A stretch of 64,000 nt of DNA from assembly GCF_003001675.1 (NCBI RefSeq), contig NZ_PVYW01000014.1:179700-243699 (forward strand). Reading direction: 5' to 3'. The notes below the pieces were generated by a model. It was not told where the DNA came from. It saw only the letters and a program-made list of their open reading frames with translations, and made no database searches. Position numbers and translations under genes: made by a program. This document shows, piece by piece, positions 18,602-26,221 of the stretch (position 1 is the stretch's first letter; the number at the start of each line of letters is the position of its first letter). This stretch comes from Cohnella sp. SGD-V74. Lineage in GTDB: Bacteria; Bacillota; Bacilli; Paenibacillales; Paenibacillaceae.

Positions 18602-19465
18602 TTACCCTTTGACCGCTCCGGCGGTCATGCCCTTCATGATCTGCTCCTGGAACATCAGGAACGCGACGATCGTCGGAATGACGGCGATCGTCATCGCGGC
18701 CATCGTCAGCTTGTAATCGGTCGAATAGCCGGTGGCGAACACCGACAAGCTGAGCGGAACCGTCTTGAGCGCCGGCTTGCTGATGAAGATCAGCGCGAAC
18801 GCGAAGTCGTTCCAGAACCGCAAGAAGCCGAGAATCGCTACCGTCGACAGCGCGGGAAGGCTGAGCGGCAGCATCATCCGGAAGAAGATGCCCCAGTAGC
18901 CGGTGCCGTCGATGAGCGCAGCCTCTTCGATCTCCTTCGGAATGACCGTCAGGAACGCGGCCGTTACGAAGATCGCGAGCGGCAGCTCGAACGCCGTGTA
19001 CGGCAAGATCAGCGCCCAGTACGTGTCGAGCAGCGACACTTTCTTCAGCATAATGAACAGCGGCACAAGCGTACTGTGGATCGGAATGAGCATGCCGAGC
19101 AAGAACAGGCCCATAAGGAAAGCCTTCAGCCGGAACTGAAAACGCGCCAGCACGTACGCCGCCAGAGCGCCGAGCAGCAGCGTCAGCGCGAGCGAGGCGA
19201 TCGTCACGATCGTCGAGTTGATCAGCGAAGTTCCCATCGCCGATACTTTCCATGCTCGCGACAAGTTGTCCCAATGCCATACCTCGGGCAAGTAAAACGG
19301 ACGCGAGTCGAATTCTTCGTTCGTCTTGAATGCGCTGGTGAACAGCCAGAACAACGGATACAACGTCACGATCGCGTACAGCGACAATCCGATATTGATC
19401 AGCCCGCGGCTTATTTTCGCCCAACCCCGTCCCGGACTAAAGGGAAGCTTCTGCTCCATCTGCAT
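18602..19465 (-). CDS. sugar ABC transporter permease, CUT1 MalG-type
   Basis: A 287-residue integral membrane protein with about six helices, belonging to the carbohydrate-uptake ABC permease family. The ATPase-contacting EAA loop is visible as EEAALIDGTGYWGIFFRMMLPLSLP. The N-terminal segment YAIVTLYPLFWLFTSAFKTNEEF is typical of MalG/LacG-type subunits. It is the last gene of the minus-strand set binding protein - permease - permease, 12 nt after the preceding permease. No ATP-binding subunit is encoded with it, as is common for CUT1 systems in Bacilli that use a shared MsmX-type ATPase. The imported sugar is unknown. Confidence 0.93.
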   Translation of the reverse strand: MQMEQKLPFSPGRGWAKISRGLINIGLSLYAIVTLYPLFWLFTSAFKTNEEFDSRPFYLPEVWHWDNLSRAWKVSAMGTSLINSTIVTIASLALTLLLGALAAYVLARFQFRLKAFLMGLFLLGMLIPIHSTLVPLFIMLKKVSLLDTYWALILPYTAFELPLAIFVTAAFLTVIPKEIEEAALIDGTGYWGIFFRMMLPLSLPALSTVAILGFLRFWNDFAFALIFISKPALKTVPLSLSVFATGYSTDYKLTMAAMTIAVIPTIVAFLMFQEQIMKGMTAGAVKG

Positions 19466-19477
19466 GTGTAACGCCTC

Positions 19478-20353
19478 CTATCGATAATCCCGTTTCATGA
19501 GATATTGGCTGCCGAGGATCAAGATCAGGCTCAAAATGATAATCGACGTCGAAATCGCGCTGCCGTACCCGAAGCGGTACACGTTAAAGGTACTGTTGTA
19601 CATGTAAGAAGCGAGTACCTCCGTCGTATGCGCCGGCCCGCCGCCGGTCATGACGTAGATCAGGTCGAACGCCTTCAAGCTTCCCGAGATACAGAGGACG
19701 ACGACGACCTTGATCGTATCCCAGATCATCGGAAGCGTGATCTGGAACAGCTTGCGGGTCGAGCCTACGCCGTCAATCTGCGCGGCGTCGTTGATCTCGG
19801 AAGGAATGTTCTGCAAAGCCGCGATGAAGATGATCATATACGGGCCGATATAGTTCCAGATAATCGGAATCATGATCATGTACATCGAGATGCTCGGCTC
19901 GGACAGCCAAGCTTTCTTGAGATGCTCCAGCCCGACCGAATCGAGCAGGAAATTCAGAATTCCGATCTGAGGGTGGTAGATGTAGCTCCAGATAATGCCG
20001 ACTACGACGGATGACAGCACCATCGGCATAAACACCGAAGCCCGTATCATCTTCTGGAAAAGATTCGACCGCGTCAGCAGCAGCGCCAAAATCATCGCGA
20101 TCGGCACTTGGCCGAACACGGACGCAGCGACGATCAACATATTGTTCTTGAAGCCTTTCCAGAAGATCGGATCCCGAACGACTTCCGCATAGTTGTCGAA
20201 TCCGATGAATTTGGCAGCCCCGATTCCCTTCCAATCGAAAAATCCGTAATAAGCGGACCAGAAAATCGGAACGACGACGAAAAACAGATAGATCAGCAGA
20301 GCCGGTAAAATTCCGATGAGGATAAATCCTTTGATTCGCGCCGAAGTTGTCAT
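19478..20353 (-). CDS. sugar ABC transporter permease, CUT1 MalF/LplB-type
   Basis: A 291-residue permease with six predicted helices (first at residues about 10-30: GFILIGILPALLIYLFFVVVP). The EAA loop reads INDAAQIDGVGSTRKLFQITLP, where the usual E-A-A has become N-D-A-A. It pairs with the MalG-type permease 12 nt downstream to form the membrane pore. The start codon follows GGGAGG. A strong hairpin separates it from the upstream binding-protein gene. Confidence 0.93.
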   Translation of the reverse strand: MTTSARIKGFILIGILPALLIYLFFVVVPIFWSAYYGFFDWKGIGAAKFIGFDNYAEVVRDPIFWKGFKNNMLIVAASVFGQVPIAMILALLLTRSNLFQKMIRASVFMPMVLSSVVVGIIWSYIYHPQIGILNFLLDSVGLEHLKKAWLSEPSISMYMIMIPIIWNYIGPYMIIFIAALQNIPSEINDAAQIDGVGSTRKLFQITLPMIWDTIKVVVVLCISGSLKAFDLIYVMTGGGPAHTTEVLASYMYNSTFNVYRFGYGSAISTSIIILSLILILGSQYLMKRDYR

Positions 20354-20425
20354 GGTTCCCTCCTTGCAAGTCGCACGGCTTCGCCATCCTTGCCTTGGGA
20401 CAGCGGGCTCGCGAGCGGTTAAACA

Positions 20426-20470
20426 AACCGATTCCAGAGCCGGGAAGTCCCGGCAGCTGGAATCGCGGTT
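20426..20470 (-). terminator. intercistronic hairpin after the sugar-binding protein gene
   Basis: AACCG-ATTCCAG pairs with CTGGAAT-CGCGGTT around an inner GCCGGGA/TCCCGGC stem. It starts 9 nt beyond the binding-protein stop and lies ahead of the permease genes. A partial terminator or mRNA-stabilising stem would explain higher binding-protein levels. Confidence 0.65.
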
Positions 20471-20478
20471 CCGTTTCT

Positions 20479-21822
20479 TTACTTAGTCATGGCCAGTTCT
20501 TTGTCGTGCGCGTCCTGAATCTTCTTCGCGATCGCTTCCGGAGAACCGCCCATGAGCAGCTCTTGCAAACCGTTGTTCATGACGTCAGCCACCGCGGAGC
20601 TCAGACGTCCGTCGTATACCGGCGTCGTCGTTACCGTACCCAGCAAGCTGTAGACTTCCGCGAAAATCGGGGAAACTTTGGACTTATCCAGATCGACCTT
20701 GTAGCTGACCAGTTGGTTGCCTTCCAGCGTCTTCTTCTGAACTTCCGGGCTCGCCATCGTATAGATCAGCTTAAACGCGGCTTCCTTGCGAGCGCCTTCC
20801 ACGTTCTTGCTCAGACCGAGTCCCGTTCCGACGACGCCGGACAGAGAGTTCGGGCTGCCCTTGCCGTTCGGTACCGAAGGAAGCACCGTCGCGCCCATGT
20901 CCGCCAGAGCTTCCGGAGAAGCGTTGGCCGCCAGGTTGGTCAGCGCCCAGCCTCCGTCGATCATCATCGCCGCTTTGCCTTGCGCGAACATCTGCTCCAT
21001 CTGCGTATTGTCGATGCTGTTGAAGCCGTCTTGGAACGCTTTGGCTTCGGCCAGCTGCTTCAAATAGGCCAGCGCTTGAACGAATTCCGGATCGGTGAAC
21101 TTCGCTCCGTCGCCCGCTACCGCTTTAAGGAACCATTCTGTGCCCGTCACCCGGTCGCCCAGGGAGCTGAGAATGCTGGATTGCGCCAGCCATGCCGCTT
21201 TGTTGCCGAGCGCGATCGGGGTGATCTTCGCTTTGTTGAACGTATCGACGACGTTCATCAAGTCGTCCCAAGTTTTCGGAGGCTGCACGTTCTGATCGGC
21301 GAACAGCTTCTTGTTGTAATACAGAATCGACGTCGGGGACAGCGCCATCGGAACGGCGTACGTGTTGCCGTCGATCGTGAAGTCGTTAAAGGAGTTCGGC
21401 AGGAAGCCTTCCTTCCATTCCGGCTTGCTGTCGATCAATTCGTTAATCGGCTGGAGCAGATCCCCGCCGTGGAATTCCTTGGTCATGACGCCCGGCCACA
21501 TGACGAACAGGTCCGGCATTTCGTTCGCTGCCGCTACCGTCTTAAGGCGAGCGCGGTAGCCGTCGGGCGGGATGCCCTGAATATCCAATTGAATGTTAGG
21601 GTTGTCCTTCTGGAACTGCTCCAGAGTGGCGCGCATCGTCTGCGCGCGCAAGTCGTCGCCCGTGTAGTTATGCCAGATGGACAGCTTGACCTTCTCGCCG
21701 GAAGCGTTCGTCGCCGAAGCCCCGCTCTCTTTCGGAGAATTGCTCTTCTCGCCTGCCCCGCACCCGACCAGGGATACTGCCAAGCCTGCGGTCAGCAACG
21801 CCGTTAACCATGTCTTTTTCAT
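20479..21822 (-). CDS. extracellular sugar-binding lipoprotein of a CUT1 ABC transporter
   Basis: A 447-residue family-1 solute-binding protein. The lipoprotein signal is LTAGLAVSLVGC with lipidated C21, followed by a Ser/Asn/Lys-rich linker. The mature part begins VKLSIWHNYTGDD, and the family motifs PDLFVMWPGVMTKEF, YAVPMALSPTSILYYNKKLF and AQGKAAMMIDGGWAL are present. It delivers a sugar or oligosaccharide to the two permeases downstream. The ATG follows AAGGAGGG. The gene lies directly downstream of the YesM/YesN-like pair, which in Paenibacillaceae usually controls the adjacent transporter. Confidence 0.93.
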   Translation of the reverse strand: MKKTWLTALLTAGLAVSLVGCGAGEKSNSPKESGASATNASGEKVKLSIWHNYTGDDLRAQTMRATLEQFQKDNPNIQLDIQGIPPDGYRARLKTVAAANEMPDLFVMWPGVMTKEFHGGDLLQPINELIDSKPEWKEGFLPNSFNDFTIDGNTYAVPMALSPTSILYYNKKLFADQNVQPPKTWDDLMNVVDTFNKAKITPIALGNKAAWLAQSSILSSLGDRVTGTEWFLKAVAGDGAKFTDPEFVQALAYLKQLAEAKAFQDGFNSIDNTQMEQMFAQGKAAMMIDGGWALTNLAANASPEALADMGATVLPSVPNGKGSPNSLSGVVGTGLGLSKNVEGARKEAAFKLIYTMASPEVQKKTLEGNQLVSYKVDLDKSKVSPIFAEVYSLLGTVTTTPVYDGRLSSAVADVMNNGLQELLMGGSPEAIAKKIQDAHDKELAMTK

Positions 21823-21860
21823 GCGTTATGCCCTCCTTGTTTGTCTCTCGCTACACGTTC

Positions 21861-21897
21861 AGTATAAAGGGCGAAGGCAATCGGGATAACGGGATAA
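21861..21897 (-). promoter_or_regulatory. promoter with tandem TTATCCCG direct repeats before the sugar-transport operon
   Basis: On the minus strand two abutting TTATCCCG repeats (21890-21897 and 21882-21889) overlap the expected -35 position 17 nt before a TATACT -10 (21861-21866). The true -35 (TTATCC) is poor. This is the arrangement expected for activation by an AraC-type regulator, most simply the response regulator encoded immediately upstream. Confidence 0.55.
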
Positions 21898-21918
21898 ACT
21901 TCGGGACGATGGGGGTCA

Positions 21919-23493
21919 TTATTCAGGTTCTCTCGGAGATTGCCGGTATTCGGACGGAGTTTTGCCCGTATGCTTCTTGAACTGCTGCGTAAAATACTTG
22001 ATATCCATATAGCCTACCCGATTGGCGATATCGGCCACCTTGATCGGCGTTCCGTGCAGCATTTCGGCGGCTCTGCGCATTCGCTCCTGGGTGACGAATT
22101 CCAGATAGGTCATCCCTGTCTCCCGCTTGAATACTTCGCTGAAGTGGTTCGGATTCGAATGCACGAATCCCGCCACCTGCTGCAGCGACAGCGGTTGATC
22201 GAGATGCTCGCGAATGTAGTCGATCGCCTTGCGGATATACGAAAACCGAGTCCGGTCCATCGATTGATGGTAGGCCGCCATGGCCCCGGACAAGCTTTTG
22301 AACACTTCGTCCTCCGGACGTCCTCCCCAGTCGTAGACGGGGGGCTCGGGCACGAACAGAGCCTGACCCTGGCCGGCAGCCGCCTCTCCGGCACGCGTTC
22401 TCTCCAGCCAGCGGTAGCCCGCGAGGACAACGGAATGGAGATAAGCTTGCAGCGTCGTCGGGGTTGCGGCCGAGTCCTCCACCTGCGCCCTTACCGTCTG
22501 GTTCGTCCAATGCCTCAGCCCGGTCGCATCGTTGCTCATCAGCAGCGCCGACAGCTCGGCCTCTTCCTGCTCGGAGCAGAGCGTTCTCCCTCCCGCTCTC
22601 CCTTTAAGATCCTCGCAGGTGAACAGTCCGCTGCTACCGATCAGCCCTTTGAACGAATAGATCCGTTCCGCCTCCGCGTACGATTCCGGCAACTGTTCGT
22701 ACCGATCCGTCGAGCGGCCGACCGCAGCGAACGTCTCGCACTTCAGAATTCTCTCCACATGCCTCATCGCCCTTGTCACAGCGGCTTCGCCGCCCGCCTC
22801 CGCTTCCTCGCGCAGCACGACGACGAGGCGCTCCCTGTCCGGCAGCGTGATGCAGGTCAGCAATTCGTTCATCATGTTGTCCACGGCGCCGATCAGCAAA
22901 CCTTCGAACCGCTTGTCTCCCCAGCCGGAAGCGGACACGATAACGACGCGCGCCGCTTCCGCTTCCTCGGTCCGGCCGCCCTCCTCCTTGCGCAGCCAGT
23001 CCCGGATGCGTTCGAACTCGGCCGCGCCGGCGCCCGGCATGGCTCCGCTCAACAGCTTCATCAACGTCTGCTTGTTCAGCTCGTTGCGCTGCCGTCTCTC
23101 CTGCTTCAACAGCTCTCTTTTCTCCACGATGTTCTGCTTGGCCTTCATCGCCGCCTTGATGATTTCCTCCGGACGGCTCGTCTTCAGCAAATAATCGGTC
23201 ACTCCTCCGCGAAGCGCCTGCTGGGCATACGAGAAGTCGTCGAATCCGGTGAGAATGATCACCTCGGTATCCGGCAGCATCGCCTTGACTTCCTTCGCGA
23301 GCTCGATGCCGTCCATGCCCGTCATGCGAATGTCGGTCAGCAGAATGTTCGGCTGCTCGGTCGGAATCCGCTCCAGCGCCTCTTCGGCGGAAGCCGCGGG
23401 AGGGATAAGCTCCAGCCCGAGCTCCTTCCAGTCGATTACCGTACACAGGCCGTTGCGGATAATGACTTCGTCGTCCACGATCATAATTTTCAC
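21919..23493 (-). CDS. YesN-like response regulator, AraC-type DNA-binding output
   Basis: A 524-residue two-component regulator. The receiver domain (residues 1-125) carries acidic D7/D8, phospho-acceptor D54 in LLTDIRMTGMDG and K105 in LLKTSRPEE. A coiled linker (KAKQNIVEKRELLKQERRQRNE) and a middle domain of about 250 residues follow. Two AraC helix-turn-helix motifs occupy the last 100 residues (LSLQQVAGFVHSNPNHFSEVFKRETG and IKVADIANRVGYMDIKYFTQQFKKHTG). The start is GTG at 23493, which overlaps the kinase stop as GTGA, showing translational coupling. It probably activates the sugar ABC operon 97 nt downstream of its own stop. Confidence 0.93.
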   Translation of the reverse strand: MKIMIVDDEVIIRNGLCTVIDWKELGLELIPPAASAEEALERIPTEQPNILLTDIRMTGMDGIELAKEVKAMLPDTEVIILTGFDDFSYAQQALRGGVTDYLLKTSRPEEIIKAAMKAKQNIVEKRELLKQERRQRNELNKQTLMKLLSGAMPGAGAAEFERIRDWLRKEEGGRTEEAEAARVVIVSASGWGDKRFEGLLIGAVDNMMNELLTCITLPDRERLVVVLREEAEAGGEAAVTRAMRHVERILKCETFAAVGRSTDRYEQLPESYAEAERIYSFKGLIGSSGLFTCEDLKGRAGGRTLCSEQEEAELSALLMSNDATGLRHWTNQTVRAQVEDSAATPTTLQAYLHSVVLAGYRWLERTRAGEAAAGQGQALFVPEPPVYDWGGRPEDEVFKSLSGAMAAYHQSMDRTRFSYIRKAIDYIREHLDQPLSLQQVAGFVHSNPNHFSEVFKRETGMTYLEFVTQERMRRAAEMLHGTPIKVADIANRVGYMDIKYFTQQFKKHTGKTPSEYRQSPREPE

Positions 23494-25280
23494 GATTGCC
23501 CCTCCTTAAACGGAATCAGAAACGAGATTCGCGTGCCGCGGCCCGGCTGGCTGTCGATCGTCAACCCGGAACCGCTTCCGTAATGCAGCCTGAGACGCCG
23601 GTGAACGTTCAGCAGGCCGTAGCTGCCCCCCGTATTCGGCTTGGCCGCCTCTCCAGCATGGGGGGTTGTATCGACGTCCGTCATCATTCGGGCCCGGATG
23701 CCGCGCAGCGTCGCTTCGTCCATGCCGATTCCCGTATCCTCCACGACGAACTTCATGACGTCTCCGTTCCATTCGCCGTGCACGAAGACGTGCCCCTTCT
23801 CTTTCTTCTTCTGAATGCCGTGGATCAGACTGTTCTCGATGAGCGGCTGGAACAGCAGCTTGAGGATCGGCAAGTCCATCATGTCCGGGTCGACGAAAAA
23901 TTCGATCTCGAATTGGTCGGGAAAACGAATCGACTGAATGTACGCGTAGTTTTGCGCATGCGCGATCTCCTGGCGAACGTGGCAATATTCCTCGCCCTTG
24001 TTCAGGCTGAATCTCATAAAATCGCTGAGCGCCCCGACCATCTCGGCGATCTGCTTGTCCTTGTTCATGAGCGCGATCCACTGAATCGACGAGAGCGTAT
24101 TGTACAGAAAATGCGGATTGATCTGCGCCTGCAGCGCCTGCATGTCCGCTTCTTTTTTCTTGGCCTCGTTTTTCTGAACCTGGGTTTTAAGCAGGTCGAT
24201 CTTGTCGCCGAGCTTGTTGTAGCTGCGAACGAGCAGCCCGATCTCGTCGGTGCTGCGGATCGGATAGAGCGGAATCGGGTCGTCCGGGTTCACGTCCTTC
24301 AGGTACTTCGTCAGGCCGGTCAAAGGCTTGGTCACCCATTGGACAAACAGCAGCATAAGCCCGACGGCGAGCACGAGCGCGATTCCGGTCGCGAAAGCGG
24401 TGACGTTAAGCACGTAAGCATTCTGCGCCCCGTACACCTGCGTCGGAATGAAGCCGACCAGCTTCCAGCCCAGATTCGGAATCGTATTGTACAAAATCGT
24501 CTTTTGTTCTTTTCCCGCGCCGTACTTCAGCACCCCGCTGGCTTCGTTCAGCGGCTCCATATCCGGCATAACCTCGGCCATCGGCTTGGACAGCCACGAC
24601 GGATCGCCGCCGGAGACGGAGATGATTCTGTCCTCCTTGTCCAGCAGCAGCACGTAACCGCTCTTCTCCCAGGCAGCCTCGTTGATGAACCGTTCGATCT
24701 CCTTCTGGTCGAGGCTGACCGCGATCCATCCGATCTCCCGGAAGTTGTAGAAATTGCGAATCGGCCGCACGATCGAGATGACCTGCTTCACGCCCTCGTT
24801 CGTCCGGTTCGTATAGAGGGACGTCCACCATTTCGACGTTTTCCGGTAATCCATCTTGAACTGCTCCAGCAGCGGAGTCAGCCCGGATTCGAGAATGGTC
24901 GAGTTGGACAGCTCCGGCTTGCCGTCGAGCGGCTTGATCGTAATGTTCGAGATATATTTTTTGGAAAATGCCAGGTTGGTGAGCGTCCCGATAATCAGAG
25001 AATAGCGCGTAACGTCCTCCGTCTTGTTGTCCAGATAAAGCTGTATGTCCTTCTCCCCGATCAGGAAAATGGACATGTTCTCCACGTCCTGAATGACGAA
25101 TTCGAGCTTGTCCTTAATCTGCTTCAGCGTGTTCATCCCCGACTGCTTCGCCTTCTCCTCCGTCACGGAAGCGGCGATCCGGTAGGACACGATGCCGGTA
25201 ATCAGCATCGGAAGCAGGATCGCGAACACGAGCAGCAGCGTTAATTTGCGTTTCAACGAATTCGCGAACCAGCGTCTCAT
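23490..25280 (-). CDS. YesM-like sensor histidine kinase
   Basis: A 596-residue membrane kinase. I chose the ATG at 25280 because GGGAGGTG sits 4-6 nt upstream; the open frame extends 11 codons further. Order: transmembrane helix about 12-32, extracellular Cache-like sensor about 35-280, second helix about 285-310, HAMP, His_kinase domain with phospho-acceptor H390 in QINPHFLYNTLSSIQWIAL, and HATPase_c with LFQPLIENSLIHGIQ (N box), VVEDTGIGMD (G1) and GGSYGLLNVHRRL (G2). It probably senses an extracellular sugar or a loaded binding protein and phosphorylates the co-translated response regulator. The foldback repeat directly upstream may include its promoter. Confidence 0.93.
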   Translation of the reverse strand: MRRWFANSLKRKLTLLLVFAILLPMLITGIVSYRIAASVTEEKAKQSGMNTLKQIKDKLEFVIQDVENMSIFLIGEKDIQLYLDNKTEDVTRYSLIIGTLTNLAFSKKYISNITIKPLDGKPELSNSTILESGLTPLLEQFKMDYRKTSKWWTSLYTNRTNEGVKQVISIVRPIRNFYNFREIGWIAVSLDQKEIERFINEAAWEKSGYVLLLDKEDRIISVSGGDPSWLSKPMAEVMPDMEPLNEASGVLKYGAGKEQKTILYNTIPNLGWKLVGFIPTQVYGAQNAYVLNVTAFATGIALVLAVGLMLLFVQWVTKPLTGLTKYLKDVNPDDPIPLYPIRSTDEIGLLVRSYNKLGDKIDLLKTQVQKNEAKKKEADMQALQAQINPHFLYNTLSSIQWIALMNKDKQIAEMVGALSDFMRFSLNKGEEYCHVRQEIAHAQNYAYIQSIRFPDQFEIEFFVDPDMMDLPILKLLFQPLIENSLIHGIQKKKEKGHVFVHGEWNGDVMKFVVEDTGIGMDEATLRGIRARMMTDVDTTPHAGEAAKPNTGGSYGLLNVHRRLRLHYGSGSGLTIDSQPGRGTRISFLIPFKEGQS

Positions 25281-25296
25281 CCCGCACCTCCCTCTG

Positions 25297-25502
25297 CTAT
25301 ATAGTTGAACCAATGAAACGGGAAGCCCATTGCATTCCGAAAGGGATGGCTTTGCCGGCTTCAGACAGGTTGTTTTGAGTTGCTCTGATTCATAAGACCT
25401 TCAAAGGTTTGCAACTCAAAGCCAAAACTCGCGGCAAAACCCTCCCTTTCTCCATTCCATTGGGTACGCTCTTTCGACGTATCTTGGGTTCAACTTGTAT
25501 CA
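25297..25502. repeat. foldback (MITE-like) intergenic element, full copy
   Basis: About 205 bp bounded by GTTGAACC and its complement GGTTCAAC, with an inner perfect 10-bp inverted repeat (TTTGAGTTGC ... GCAACTCAAA, about 25375-25427). The first 88 bp recur almost unchanged at 55804-55891, and the CAACTTGTATC end recurs at 55897-55907. It carries no coding frame of note and starts 16 bp upstream of the sensor-kinase ATG. Confidence 0.65.
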
Positions 25503-25678
25503 GTATTCCAAAGCTCAGTAAATTCGACGCGAACGGCCAAATTCCTCGCGGTCTGCAGGTTTGCTCAACCGTCGGTTGCAACCGTCCGCTTTACTGCAAC
25601 TTCTAATCGGATTACCTTCGTTCTTGTACATGCTATAGTGTATTTATCGGTCTTATCTTTCGGAGAGGAGAATAACGA
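25503..25678. other. intergenic leader before the XRE-DnaA_N gene
   Basis: No gene is seen. TATAGT near 25634 is a possible -10 for the downstream gene but lacks a good -35. GGTTGCAACCG near 25570 is a small palindrome. The ribosome site GGAGAGGAG precedes the next ATG. Confidence 0.3.
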
Positions 25679-26197
25679 ATGCTGGATTACTCTGCAATCG
25701 GACGGAATTTGGCGGAGCTGCGCAATAAATCGGGCAAAACTCAAATGGAGTTGGCCAAACTGTTGAACGTATCCCATCAAGCCGTATCCAAGTGGGAACG
25801 AGGGCAAGCGCTTCCAGGGATCGAGAGTTTTCTGATCCTGAGCGAGCTGTACCGCTTAACGATCAATGAACTGGTCTCCCCGGATCGATGTCAGATCGAC
25901 CAAGCCGCTCCCGCTGATCAACAATGGACAGACAGCGGCGAAATGTCGAGTATATGGCCTGAGTTGCTGAAGCATTTCCGATCTAAATTGTCAAAACCGA
26001 GCTTCGATACCTGGTTTAAGGAAACTACGGCCGAATTTAACGAAAATTCCGTCACCGTATACAGCCCTACGGCTTTTGCCAACGAATGGTTGAGCATCCG
26101 ATATTCCTCCAGCATCGCCGAGGCTATAAGAGAACTAACCGGAAACTCGGATCTTAAACTCTGTTTTCGATCAAGATGTCAGGGAACGCCGGCCTGA
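25679..26197 (+). CDS. XRE-family HTH regulator fused to a DnaA domain-I-like module
   Basis: A 172-residue protein with two recognisable parts. Residues about 6-65 are a Cro/C1-type helix-turn-helix (LAELRNKSGKTQMELAKLLN, VSHQAVSKWERGQALP). After a Gln/Ala/Asp-rich linker, residues 91-163 closely resemble the N-terminal protein-interaction domain of replication initiator DnaA: SKLSKPSFDTWFKE, YSPTAFANEWLSIRY and IREL-TGNS align with the corresponding segments of Bacillus DnaA. DnaA domain I docks helicase loaders and regulators and does not bind origin DNA specifically. The gene stands alone, convergent with the rRNA methyltransferase gene. Its composition is more AT-rich than the neighbours, which may indicate transfer. 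Possible roles are replication control or use of the domain as a dimerisation module; neither is shown. Confidence 0.82.
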   Translation: MLDYSAIGRNLAELRNKSGKTQMELAKLLNVSHQAVSKWERGQALPGIESFLILSELYRLTINELVSPDRCQIDQAAPADQQWTDSGEMSSIWPELLKHFRSKLSKPSFDTWFKETTAEFNENSVTVYSPTAFANEWLSIRYSSSIAEAIRELTGNSDLKLCFRSRCQGTPA

Positions 26198-26221
26198 TTC
26201 CTAAAAGGAAAGGGCCGTCGC

